DNA of 64,000 nt, from the NCBI RefSeq assembly GCF_013170805.1, contig NZ_CP051293.1, positions 3,478,001 to 3,542,000 of the forward strand. The letters run 5' to 3'. A program made the position numbers and the translations under genes. The number at the start of each line of letters is the position of its first letter. The stretch's first letter is position 1. Positions 1 through 7,652 of the stretch are shown in pieces. Below the pieces are notes generated by a model. That model saw only the letters and a program-made list of their open reading frames with translations. It made no database searches and was not told the DNA's origin. The stretch comes from Mesorhizobium sp. NZP2077. GTDB lineage: Bacteria; Pseudomonadota; Alphaproteobacteria; Rhizobiales; Rhizobiaceae.

Positions 1-1305
1 CATGAAACCGGCCTTCTCCAGTCCCTTGTAGAATGCCGAGTCGCGTTTCTTCATCTCGGCATAGGCCGGGATCTGGAACTCGTGCAGGATCTTGTAGGGC
101 AGCGAAGCAAAAATCAGATCGGCCTTGGCCGTGGTTATGCCGTTCTGCACTGCCTGCTCCGAGTAGAGCGAGCCCAGCCCGATCTCCATCAACGTGTCGG
201 ATCTGGAAATATGGGTGCTCGAGCGCTGCACCATGGTGACGTCGGCACCGGCTTCCCAAAGTGCGGCGGCGATGTCGTGGGCGGAATTGTTGGAGCCGAT
301 GACGACGGCCTTTTTGCCGGCATAGGCGTCGGGGCCGGGGTGCTTCGATGAGTGATGCTGGTCACCCTTGAAGTTTTCCATGCCCTTGAATTTCGGCAGA
401 TTGGCCTTGCCGGACTGTCCGGTCGCCAGCACCAATTGCTTGGGCTTCAGGGTGATGTCCTTGCCGTCGCGGCGGACGACGACCGTCCACTCCTTCTTCT
501 TGTCGTCATAGGAAGCGCTCTTGGCCTCGGTCGAGGACCAGTAGTTCAGCTCCATCACCTTGGTGTACATTTCCAGCCAGTCGCCGATCTTGTCCTTGGG
601 CGAGAAGACCGGCCAGTTCTTCGGGAAATCGATATAGGGCAGATGGTCGTACCAGACCGGATCGTGCAGGCAGAGCGACTTGTAGCGTTTGCGCCAGCTG
701 TCGCCGGCCCGCTCGTTCTTCTCGACGATGATGGTCGGCACACCGAGCTGCCGCAGCCTTGCGCCGAGCGCGATCCCACCCTGGCCGCCGCCGATGATGA
801 GCGTGTCGGGCTGCGTCTTGAAGCCGAGTTCGGCGGCCTCCTTCTCGCGTTCTTCCTTCCATGTCGGGCGGTTCTTGCCCGAGCCATGCTTGGCGCCCAT
901 GGGCCGCGCGAAGCCGGCCTTCTCTTCGTGGCCTTTCAATTCGGCCATGGTGGTCAGCAGCGTCCATATCTTGCCGTCCTTCAGCCTGACATGGCCAAAG
1001 CCGCGCGCCAATTCGGTCTCGAAACTGATCCAGCCCTCGATCAGCCCGCCGCTCTCGGTCGCGTCCTCGCCCTTGGCGAGCGTCCAATGCGACGGCTTTG
1101 TCTTCGACAACTGGCTTTTCAGCATGTCGCGGACCTGGTCCTTGCCCTCCATGGTCTTGATGTTCCAGGTGAAGGTGACAAGGTCGCGCCAGTAGCAGTC
1201 GTCTTGAAAACAACCGACGGCCTTCTCGATGTCATTGGCGGCGAGCGCGGCGCCGAATTGGTCGAGCAGGTCGGACAGTTTCTTGTTTGGGGCCTTGTCG
1301 AGCAT
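1..1305 (-). CDS. Flavin-containing monooxygenase / NAD(P)-FAD oxidoreductase (3' end outside window)
   Basis: Open reading frame of 435 codons with no stop, so the C-terminus lies beyond base 1. It starts at ATG 1305-1303 behind a clear GGAGG. The first ~150 residues resemble an NTF2/SnoaL-like domain (LLDQFGAALAANDIEKAV, DDCYWRDLVTFTW). A Rossmann FAD-binding motif GGGQGGIALGARLRQLGV follows at about residue 170, and a second nucleotide-binding motif (AVVIGSNNSAHDIAAAL) lies further on. This matches the flavin-containing monooxygenases and trimethylamine-monooxygenase-like proteins of rhizobia. The expected reaction is NAD(P)H- and O2-dependent oxygenation of a small soft nucleophile or ketone; the substrate cannot be read from sequence. 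It is transcribed away from ilvI. Family is confident, substrate unknown. Confidence 0.85.
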   Translation of the reverse strand, partial: MLDKAPNKKLSDLLDQFGAALAANDIEKAVGCFQDDCYWRDLVTFTWNIKTMEGKDQVRDMLKSQLSKTKPSHWTLAKGEDATESGGLIEGWISFETELARGFGHVRLKDGKIWTLLTTMAELKGHEEKAGFARPMGAKHGSGKNRPTWKEEREKEAAELGFKTQPDTLIIGGGQGGIALGARLRQLGVPTIIVEKNERAGDSWRKRYKSLCLHDPVWYDHLPYIDFPKNWPVFSPKDKIGDWLEMYTKVMELNYWSSTEAKSASYDDKKKEWTVVVRRDGKDITLKPKQLVLATGQSGKANLPKFKGMENFKGDQHHSSKHPGPDAYAGKKAVVIGSNNSAHDIAAALWEAGADVTMVQRSSTHISRSDTLMEIGLGSLYSEQAVQNGITTAKADLIFASLPYKILHEFQIPAYAEMKKRDSAFYKGLEKAGFM

Positions 1306-1593
1306 AAGTCTTCCTCCGTGAAATCCAGGCCGTCATGGTGGCTCCTCCCGAGCCGGACGATCAAGTATCGGCAGAGAGCACGGCCTTCGTCACGCCCCAC
1401 CATAGTTTCGCGTGGCTTCAAGGACTTATCCGGAAAACGCTGCTGCCGTACTGACCTGGGAGCGCCGTGTTGAGGGCGATGGATGGGACGTTGCGGTTTG
1501 CGTGATGTCGGCAGGATGTGGCGTCGGTCGCGAAATCGTGACGGCCATCTGTCGAATTGGGAAACACCTTCATCGCCGCCGCGATTTTTGCCG
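1306..1593. other. Intergenic region between monooxygenase and ilv leader
   Basis: About 290 bases lie between two divergent units. They should hold the monooxygenase promoter on the minus strand. A small inverted repeat GGCTC-CTCC-CGAGCC is visible near 1340-1354. I see no supported gene; the short open frames here have no ribosome binding site and unnatural composition. Confidence 0.4.
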
Positions 1594-1622
1594 TTGACAG
1601 GCTGCCTTGCCCGCCCTTAGTG
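1594..1622 (+). promoter_or_regulatory. Probable sigma70-type promoter of ilvIH
   Basis: A perfect -35 box TTGACA at 1594-1599, a 17-base spacer, and a weak -10 TTAGTG at 1617-1622. Transcription would begin around 1629, just before the leader peptide ATG at 1632. This fits a short-leader attenuation arrangement. Inferred from sequence only. Confidence 0.55.
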
Positions 1623-1631
1623 TCCGCGACC

Positions 1632-1682
1632 ATGAAAAAGGCACTCATTCTCGTAGGAAGGCGCGTGGGCAAGGCGGTGTAA
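1632..1682 (+). CDS. ilvIH leader peptide (attenuation), 16 aa
   Basis: ATG at 1632, TAA at 1680-1682. The peptide is MKKALILVGRRVGKAV, with Leu5, Ile6, Leu7, Val8 in a row and Val12 and Val16 later. That is the control-codon composition expected of a branched-chain amino acid leader. The stop codon lies inside a hairpin GGCGGT-GTA-ACCGCC (1673-1687), and a Rho-independent terminator follows 30 bases later. Ribosome stalling on Leu/Ile/Val codons when charged tRNAs are scarce would be expected to allow read-through into ilvI. Attenuation of ilv operons by such leaders is established in proteobacteria; its use here is inference. Too short for ordinary gene finders. Confidence 0.75.
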   Translation: MKKALILVGRRVGKAV

Positions 1683-1716
1683 CCGCCGGGCGAAAACCTC
1701 CCATGCGCAACACACA

Positions 1717-1738
1717 GGCTCCCTCGGGGGCCTTTTTT
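1717..1738 (+). terminator. Intrinsic terminator / attenuator upstream of ilvI
   Basis: GGCTCC-CTCG-GGGGCC hairpin at 1717-1732 followed directly by six T (1733-1738). It sits between the leader peptide and ilvI, so it must act conditionally. I could not identify the competing antiterminator pairing with certainty. Confidence 0.75.
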
Positions 1739-1815
1739 ATTGCCTGAAACACGACTAAACGACCAACAACACCCAAATGGCAACGCCCAGATGGCGACAG
1801 TACGGGACCAGACCG

Positions 1816-3597
1816 ATGAGCAACGGACAGAGTGAGCGGCGCGAAATGACGGGCGCCGAAATGGTGGTGCAGGCGCTGAAGGACAATGGCGTCAAGCATG
1901 TCTTCGGCTATCCGGGCGGCGCCGTCCTTCCGATCTATGACGAGATATTCCAGCAGGACGAGGTCGAGCACATTCTGGTGCGCCACGAGCAGGGCGCGGG
2001 CCACGCGGCCGAGGGCTATGCGCGCTCGACCGGCAAGGCCGGCGTCATGCTGGTGACCTCCGGCCCCGGCGCCACCAATGCTGTGACGCCGCTGCAGGAC
2101 GCGCTGATGGATTCGATCCCGCTGGTCTGCCTGACCGGGCAGGTGCCGACCTCTCTGATTGGCTCCGACGCCTTCCAGGAATGCGACACGGTCGGTATTA
2201 CGCGGCCCTGCACCAAGCACAACTGGCTGGTGAAGGACGTCAACGAGCTCGCCGCGACCATCCACGAAGCCTTCCATGTCGCCACGACCGGCCGTCCCGG
2301 TCCGGTGGTGGTCGACATTCCGAAGGATGTGCAGTTCGCCAAGGGATTTTATGTCCCGCCGCAGATCGCGCCGCGCACCAGCTATCAGCCCAAGGTCCAG
2401 GGCGACCTGGAGAAGATCAAGGTAGCGGTCGAGCTGATGGCCGGCGCCAAGAAGCCGATCATCTATTCGGGCGGCGGCGTCATCAATTCAGGTCCGGAAG
2501 CGAGCCATCTGCTGCGCGAACTGGTCGATCTCACCGGTTTCCCGATCACCTCGACGCTGATGGGCCTCGGCGCCTATCCGGCATCGGGCAAGAATTGGAT
2601 GGGCATGCTGGGCATGCACGGCACCTACGAAGCCAACATGGCCATGCATGATTGCGACGTGATGATCTGCATCGGCGCACGCTTCGACGACCGCATCACT
2701 GGCCGACTGACGGCGTTCTCGCCTAACTCGCGCAAGATCCACATCGATATCGATCCGTCGTCGATCAACAAGAACGTGCACACCGAAGTGCCGATCATCG
2801 GCGATGTCGGCCGGGTGCTGGAGGATATGGTGCGGCTGTGGCGGGCAAGCGCCAAGGCCGACAAGAAGGCGCTCTACCCCTGGTGGGAGCAGATCGCCAA
2901 GTGGCGCGGTCGCGATTCACTCGCCTACAAGATGAACCACGACGTGATCATGCCGCAATACGCCATCCAGCGGCTCTACGAACTGACCAAGGGCATGGAC
3001 ACCTACATCACCACCGAGGTCGGCCAGCACCAGATGTGGGCGGCGCAGCACTATCATTTCGAGAAGCCGAACCGGTGGATGACATCGGGCGGGCTGGGCA
3101 CGATGGGCTACGGCCTGCCGGCGGCACTCGGCGTGCAGATCGCGCATCCCGACGCGCTGGTCATCGACATCGCCGGCGATGCCTCGGTGCAGATGACGAT
3201 GCAGGAGATGAGTGCCGCGGTGCAGCACAATGCGCCGATCAAGATCTTCATCCTCAACAACCAGTATATGGGCATGGTGCGGCAGTGGCAGCAACTGCTG
3301 CACGGCAACCGGTTGTCGCATTCCTACACCGAAGCGATGCCGGACTTCGTCAAGCTGGCCGAGGCCTATGGTGGCCATGGCATACGCTGCGAGAAGCCGG
3401 ACGAGCTGGACGACGCCATCAAGGAGATGATCTCGGTCAAGAAGCCGGTGCTGTTCGATTGCCGCGTGGCGAACCTCGCCAATTGCTTCCCGATGATCCC
3501 GTCGGGCAAGGCGCATAACGAGATGCTGTTGCCGGACGAGGCAACTGACGAGGCGGTGGCGAATGCCATCGACGCCAAGGGCAGGGAACTGGTGTAG
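1816..3597 (+). CDS. ilvI: Acetolactate synthase, large (catalytic) subunit
   Basis: 593-residue ThDP-dependent enzyme that condenses two pyruvates to acetolactate (valine/leucine route) or pyruvate with 2-ketobutyrate (isoleucine route). The N-terminal PYR domain has GYPGGAVLPIYDEI and the ThDP-activating glutamate in RHEQGAGHAAEGYA. The middle domain follows, and the C-terminal PP domain shows GDASVQMTMQEMSAAVQ through FILNNQYMGMVRQWQ, the usual Mg/ThDP motif in which the common GDG is GDA. I chose ATG 1816 (MSNGQSERREMTGAEM) because conserved sequence begins right after it. An in-frame ATG at 1777 would add 13 basic residues and has no ribosome binding site. It is followed 83 bases later by its regulatory subunit ilvH. 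Confidence 0.95.
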   Translation: MSNGQSERREMTGAEMVVQALKDNGVKHVFGYPGGAVLPIYDEIFQQDEVEHILVRHEQGAGHAAEGYARSTGKAGVMLVTSGPGATNAVTPLQDALMDSIPLVCLTGQVPTSLIGSDAFQECDTVGITRPCTKHNWLVKDVNELAATIHEAFHVATTGRPGPVVVDIPKDVQFAKGFYVPPQIAPRTSYQPKVQGDLEKIKVAVELMAGAKKPIIYSGGGVINSGPEASHLLRELVDLTGFPITSTLMGLGAYPASGKNWMGMLGMHGTYEANMAMHDCDVMICIGARFDDRITGRLTAFSPNSRKIHIDIDPSSINKNVHTEVPIIGDVGRVLEDMVRLWRASAKADKKALYPWWEQIAKWRGRDSLAYKMNHDVIMPQYAIQRLYELTKGMDTYITTEVGQHQMWAAQHYHFEKPNRWMTSGGLGTMGYGLPAALGVQIAHPDALVIDIAGDASVQMTMQEMSAAVQHNAPIKIFILNNQYMGMVRQWQQLLHGNRLSHSYTEAMPDFVKLAEAYGGHGIRCEKPDELDDAIKEMISVKKPVLFDCRVANLANCFPMIPSGKAHNEMLLPDEATDEAVANAIDAKGRELV

Positions 3598-3680
3598 CCG
3601 GCAAGCCGAGGCAGGGCTGTCGCGAGAAGCCGTGCGGGAACAGAGAGTTAGATCAAGAGTTTGAAATCGAGATTCATGTC

Positions 3681-4253
3681 ATGAACGCACAGCTACAACC
3701 GACCGGTTCGGCCTATTTCATCGCCAAGGAAACCGAGAAGCCGGAGAACCACACGCTCTCCGTGCTGGTCGACAACGAGCCGGGCGTGCTCGCCCGGGTC
3801 ATCGGCCTGTTTTCAGGGCGCGGCTACAACATCGAGAGCCTTACCGTTTCCGAGACCGAGCATGAAAAGCATCTGTCGCGCATCACCATCGTGACGCGCG
3901 GCACGCCGCATGTGCTGGAGCAGATAAAGCATCAGCTCGAGCGCATCGTGCCGGTGCACCGCGTGGTCGACTTGACCGTGCGCTCGCATGAATCCGGCCA
4001 GGAGCGGCCGCTGGAGCGGGAACTGGCGCTGGTCAAGGTTGCCGGCACCGGCGAAGCCCGCGTCGAGGCGTTGCGGCTGGCGGACGCGTTCCGCGCCAGC
4101 GTCATCGACGCCAACACCAAGCATTTCATCTTCGAGATCACCGGCAAGGGCACCAAGATCGACCAGTTCATCGCCATCATGAAGCCGCTCGGCCTGGTCG
4201 AAATCTGCCGCACCGGCGTGGCGGCTTTGAACCGCGGCCCGCAGGCGATGTAG
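3681..4253 (+). CDS. ilvH: Acetolactate synthase, small (regulatory) subunit
   Basis: 190 residues. An N-terminal ACT domain (HTLSVLVDNEPGVLARVIGLFSGRGYNIESL, written here in outline) carries the valine-feedback site of the IlvH family, and a C-terminal ALS_ss_C domain runs through the FEITG-KG-TKIDQFIAIMKPLG region. It binds IlvI, raises its activity and confers feedback inhibition by valine. Length is slightly above the 160-180 usual because of a ~20-residue N-terminal lead-in. It follows ilvI on the same strand with no terminator seen between, so the two form the attenuator-controlled ilvIH operon. Confidence 0.95.
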   Translation: MNAQLQPTGSAYFIAKETEKPENHTLSVLVDNEPGVLARVIGLFSGRGYNIESLTVSETEHEKHLSRITIVTRGTPHVLEQIKHQLERIVPVHRVVDLTVRSHESGQERPLERELALVKVAGTGEARVEALRLADAFRASVIDANTKHFIFEITGKGTKIDQFIAIMKPLGLVEICRTGVAALNRGPQAM

Positions 4254-4330
4254 GAATTTATGCGAATTTAAAGTTCCGCAATCACGGTCGGGCTAGGAGA
4301 TTCGAAAGGCGATTTGAGACTTGGTGGCGC

Positions 4331-4570
4331 ATGACCCCGCGACAAGAACTGGCGATACATGTGATGATGTACGCCATGATCGCATTCTCGATTTGGGTGC
4401 TTGCCCATGCCTGGGCGACGATAACAGTCCTGGTCGGACGAACCGTTGAATGGGTCGCCTATGCAGATGATCCAGACACATTCAGGAAGTGGGTCTTGAT
4501 CTACGCCCTATCCATTCCCCTCTTGGGTTGGTTTCTTTGGGCGCTGAAGTATCGCCGTCGCCGAGACTGA
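4331..4570 (+). CDS. Small two-helix membrane protein, function unknown
   Basis: 79 residues with two hydrophobic segments (about residues 10-35, with VMMYAMIAFSIWVLAHAW, and 53-72, with WVLIYALSIPLLGWFLWALK) and a basic KYRRRRD tail. This predicts an inner-membrane hairpin protein with a cytoplasmic C-terminus. Composition looks coded, but the upstream GGTGG is only a weak ribosome binding site. It lies 77 bases after ilvH and converges with the ArsR gene. No family recognised, no function assigned. Confidence 0.55.
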   Translation: MTPRQELAIHVMMYAMIAFSIWVLAHAWATITVLVGRTVEWVAYADDPDTFRKWVLIYALSIPLLGWFLWALKYRRRRD

Positions 4571-4605
4571 TCGCCCGAATTTATCCGGTCAAACGCCTGC
4601 GAATA

Positions 4606-5046
4606 TCAGTTGCCGGAGTTTGTCGGCTTGGCGTCGAGCTTGCCGGTGGCCAGCTCCTTGCTTTCCCTTTTTAGCGGACGCGATACGGGGCAGACATCCT
4701 GAACGAAGCCGTTCAGCGTGTTCACCAGATTGTTCTCGACCAGCGAGTAGTGGATGAACTGTCCCTGCCGCTCCCTGGCGATGAGGCCGGCCGTCTCCAG
4801 AATGTTCAGATGCTGCGAGATCGACGGCTTCGACATGTCGAAGCGCGCTGCGATCTCGCCTGCCGTTAGCGACGAGTGCGCAAGATAGGCCAGGATCCTG
4901 CGCCGGGGGGCGGAGGACAGCGCCTCGAAGACGCGCTGGATCGCGCCGCTGGCGCCGATGCCGGCTTCAGCCTCCGATGCCTGCTCTGTTTTCTCGACCA
5001 CTTCGTACCTCGTAATCGCAGGCGTCATCGAGACGCCCGTCGGCAT
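4606..5046 (-). CDS. ArsR/SmtB-family transcriptional regulator
   Basis: 146 residues. Winged helix-turn-helix at about residues 40-115: the recognition helix region reads LTAGEIAARFDMSKPSISQHLNIL, followed by the wing ARERQGQFIHYSL. The ArsR metal-site motif ELCVCDL is absent, so this is probably not a classical metal sensor; it resembles the SdpR-type autorepressors. There is an alternative ATG six codons in (5028). It is divergent from the desaturase gene, and two copies of an ATTTAG-N8-CTAAAT repeat lie between, so it probably represses itself and the desaturase. The C-terminal ~25 residues are a polar tail. Confidence 0.85.
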   Translation of the reverse strand: MPTGVSMTPAITRYEVVEKTEQASEAEAGIGASGAIQRVFEALSSAPRRRILAYLAHSSLTAGEIAARFDMSKPSISQHLNILETAGLIARERQGQFIHYSLVENNLVNTLNGFVQDVCPVSRPLKRESKELATGKLDAKPTNSGN

Positions 5047-5058
5047 TTTCCGGCCATT

Positions 5059-5121
5059 ATTTAGACTATTGCCTAAATACCTAATCTGGCATAATAGATG
5101 ATTAGCTTATTGCCTAAATAC
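5059..5121. promoter_or_regulatory. Paired operator sites between arsR-like gene and desaturase
   Basis: Two copies of a near-palindrome: ATTTAG-N8-CTAAAT at 5059-5078 and GATTAG-N8-CTAAAT at 5100-5119. Both share the 14-mer TATTGCCTAAATAC (5067-5080 and 5108-5121), 41 bases apart, about four helical turns. Spacing and symmetry suit a dimeric winged-helix repressor binding two sites on the same DNA face. Confidence 0.65.
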
Positions 5122-5184
5122 GGCGCGAGGCGTCAAAAGGCAAGGCTGTGGTTCGGAAAATGTTCATGCGAGGAGGGGTTCCCG

Positions 5185-6144
5185 ATGAAGACCATATCCA
5201 CGGGCAGAATGATTTCACGAGAAGACAGCGACGCGCGCGATGGCAGGGTCGTCTGGATGCCGGCCAAGTCGTTCTGGGTCGGCGCAATGACGGTTATCGC
5301 CATCGTGTTCGGACGACTCACCTTCAACTGGAGCGCCTTTGCGCTGTTCGTGGTGATGACAGCGGTGACGATCTGCGCCGGGCATTCCGTCGGCATGCAT
5401 CGCCTGCTCATCCATCGCTCGTTCAAGGTTCATATCTGGATCGAACATGCGCTGGTCTATCTCGGCGTGCTGGTCGGCATGGCCGGCCCGTTCGGCATGA
5501 TCTATGCGCACGATATCCGCGATTGGGCGCAGCGACAGACGGACTGCCACGACCTGCATGCCCACCGCCGGCCTTTCTTCACCGATGCCTTCTGGCAGAT
5601 GCATTGCGCGGTTGCCTTGCGCAATCCGCCTGATTTCGTCATCGAGCGGTCGATCAGGAATGACCGGTTCTACAAATTCCTCGAGCGCACATGGATGCTG
5701 CAGCAGCTGCCATGGGCCATCTTATTCCTGCTGGTTGGTGGCTGGAGCTGGGTGGTCTGGGGCATTGCCGTGCGCGTTTCCATGTCCCTCACCGGACATT
5801 GGCTGGTCGGGCATTTCGCGCATCGGGGCGGCGACCAGGGATGGTGCGTCGATGGCGTGGCGGTGCAGGGTTACAATCTGCCGCGTTTCGGATTGGTGAC
5901 CTTCGGCGAGAGCTTTCACGGCAATCATCACGCATTTCCCGAATCCGCGCGGCTCGGCCTCGAACAGGGACAGATCGACCTTGGCTGGATCTTCATCCGG
6001 GTTCTTGCCGGCCTCGGTCTCGCCCACGGCGTAAAACTTCCGGAGAACACCCCCAAGCGGAAGGGGTTGCGCCGCCTGCGCGGCAAGGAGCAGACCATGC
6101 CCGCCGCCCACAACCGGTTGCCGGCGCCGTCTCACGGCAGATGA
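5185..6144 (+). CDS. Membrane fatty acid (acyl-CoA) desaturase-like protein
   Basis: 319 residues from ATG 5185, which has AGGAGG eight bases upstream; a longer open frame from 5098 runs through the operators and is not credible. Hydrophobic segments and histidine clusters match the membrane di-iron desaturases: HRLLIH as first box, HDLHAH as a divergent second box (usual RxHH pattern not kept), and HGNHHAFPE as a canonical third box. It should insert a double bond into acyl chains to adjust membrane fluidity; regiospecificity cannot be read. Divergent from the ArsR-like regulator with shared operators. The C-terminus is Arg/Lys-rich. Confidence 0.85.
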   Translation: MKTISTGRMISREDSDARDGRVVWMPAKSFWVGAMTVIAIVFGRLTFNWSAFALFVVMTAVTICAGHSVGMHRLLIHRSFKVHIWIEHALVYLGVLVGMAGPFGMIYAHDIRDWAQRQTDCHDLHAHRRPFFTDAFWQMHCAVALRNPPDFVIERSIRNDRFYKFLERTWMLQQLPWAILFLLVGGWSWVVWGIAVRVSMSLTGHWLVGHFAHRGGDQGWCVDGVAVQGYNLPRFGLVTFGESFHGNHHAFPESARLGLEQGQIDLGWIFIRVLAGLGLAHGVKLPENTPKRKGLRRLRGKEQTMPAAHNRLPAPSHGR

Positions 6145-6247
6145 CGGCATCGCGGCTGAAGTCGCGAGGCGGCCGCTGGACCAAAGGATTGAATTTGCGT
6201 CCGGCGCCCGGTCGATTTAAGTCAGCATTACTGACCTTGTGGACCCG

Positions 6248-6844
6248 ATGTCACTCGACGCATTCCTCGCACTGCTCGTCTATGCCTTCGTGACCTCGAT
6301 CACGCCGGGGCCGAACAACCTCATGCTGCTGGCCTCCGGCGTCAATTTCGGCATCGCCAGGACGATACCGCACATGCTGGGCATCAGCATCGGCTTTCTC
6401 GTCCTGTTGCTCGCCGTCGGCTTCGGGCTTGGCGCCGTGCTGACGGCGTTTCCGGCGCTGCACAACGCCCTCAAGATCGCCGGCGCCGCCTATCTGCTCT
6501 ATCTCGCCTGGAAGATCGCCATGTCGCGCTCATTGAGCGGCAAGGGTGAGGCGGAAGCGCGGCCGATGCGCTTCATCGACGCGGCGGCGTTTCAGTGGGT
6601 CAATCCCAAGGCCTGGGTGATGGCGATTACCGCCATGGCTGTCTACACGAACCCCGATCACCCCTTCATCTCTGTGGCGCTGATCTCGGTCGCCTTCGCC
6701 GTCGTCAACCTGCCGAGTGTCTCGATATGGGCGGGATTCGGCACGGCGCTGCGTGGATTCCTCTCGGATCCGGTACGGCTGAAATGGTTCACCATCGCCA
6801 TGGGCGTGCTGCTGGCCGCAACGCTGTGGCCGATGCTGCGCTAG
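6248..6844 (+). CDS. LysE/RhtB-family amino acid exporter
   Basis: 198 residues with about six hydrophobic segments. The N-terminal family signature TPGPNNLMLLASG (about residues 18-30) and the mid-protein FQWVNPKAWVMAI are typical of LysE/RhtB translocators, which export amino acids or homoserine lactone-like compounds through the inner membrane by proton exchange. ATG 6248 gives the normal N-terminus (MSLDAFLALLVYAFV); a GTG three codons upstream (6239) is possible. No strong ribosome binding site. Single gene; substrate unknown. Confidence 0.9.
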   Translation: MSLDAFLALLVYAFVTSITPGPNNLMLLASGVNFGIARTIPHMLGISIGFLVLLLAVGFGLGAVLTAFPALHNALKIAGAAYLLYLAWKIAMSRSLSGKGEAEARPMRFIDAAAFQWVNPKAWVMAITAMAVYTNPDHPFISVALISVAFAVVNLPSVSIWAGFGTALRGFLSDPVRLKWFTIAMGVLLAATLWPMLR

Positions 6845-6968
6845 GCTCAGGTCTCATTGATTAGAGCCAGAAGCAGATCACAGACTTGAATCTGATTTGC
6901 AGCCCCTTGGAAATCCGTCTGCTTCAAGACAAGATCATCCCGCTTAGCTTCTTTGGGAGGAGTCTCTT

Positions 6969-7439
6969 ATGGAAAGCCACGAGCCGTTTTTACGTGAGGC
7001 GATTGCGCTCTCGAAATCCGCGATGGAACGCGGCGACGAACCATTTGGATCGGTGCTGGTGAAGGACGGCGAAGTCATCCTGCGCGCCGAAAACAGCGTC
7101 TTCACCGGTCACGATATGACCAACCACGCCGAAATGAACCTGGTTAAACTGGCGGCACAACACTACGACAATGCTTTTCTCGCTGACTGCACGCTCTATA
7201 CCAGCACGGAGCCATGCGCGATGTGCTCCGGGGCGATTTACTGGTCGGGCATCGGGCGTATGGTGTTTGCGTGCTCCGAAGCGCGGCTTGGCGAGATCGC
7301 TGGGATCGGGTTGAACGTGCCGAGCCGGGCGGTGCTGCAAACCGGCGCGCGCATCGTCACTGTAATTGGCCCGAATCTTGAAGACGAAGCCGCCGAAGTC
7401 CATCAGGAATTCTGGCCGAAGCATCTGGGCAAGGCTTAA
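6969..7439 (+). CDS. Zinc nucleoside/nucleobase deaminase (CDA family)
   Basis: 156 residues with a strong GGGAGGAG upstream. Zinc ligands and catalytic Glu are visible: HAE at His53/Glu55 and PCAMC with Cys83 and Cys86. This is the cytidine/deoxycytidylate deaminase fold shared by guanine deaminase, TadA and cytosine deaminase. The fold, the TSTEPCAMCSGAIYWSGI stretch and the C-terminal region (EVHQEFWPKHLGKA) resemble guanine/isoguanine-type nucleoside deaminases more than TadA, but substrate remains open. Single gene. Confidence 0.85.
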   Translation: MESHEPFLREAIALSKSAMERGDEPFGSVLVKDGEVILRAENSVFTGHDMTNHAEMNLVKLAAQHYDNAFLADCTLYTSTEPCAMCSGAIYWSGIGRMVFACSEARLGEIAGIGLNVPSRAVLQTGARIVTVIGPNLEDEAAEVHQEFWPKHLGKA

Positions 7440-7501
7440 AGCCCAGTTTTTGGGACCCGCGACAGGCTTCGGCCCACGACCATAGCCGGCTGCCTATCCA
7501 T

Positions 7502-7514
7502 TGTGCAGTGCACA
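7502..7514. promoter_or_regulatory. 13-bp perfect inverted repeat upstream of RND genes
   Basis: TGTGCA-G-TGCACA lies in the 213-base gap before the RND operon. It may be an operator, but no regulator gene adjoins it. Inference only. Confidence 0.35.
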
Positions 7515-7652
7515 TTAAATCTTCGTAATGCCGTGTTTTGGCCCTTTTCCGACAAACGCGTGTCCTATCTATTCGGCGAAATCGCGGCAATGAGCTGTGA
7601 GTTGCGCTAGAATACGACCACCTGGCAACGGCGTGTCGGACGGAGAGGCACC

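Noticed and set aside
352..1473. Long plus-strand open frame (373 codons) opposite the flavin monooxygenase
   Set aside because: His/Gly/Ala/Arg-rich shadow of the minus-strand gene; no ribosome binding site or domain.
1777..1815. Extended start of ilvI at ATG 1777
   Set aside because: No ribosome binding site and not part of the conserved enzyme; 1816 preferred.
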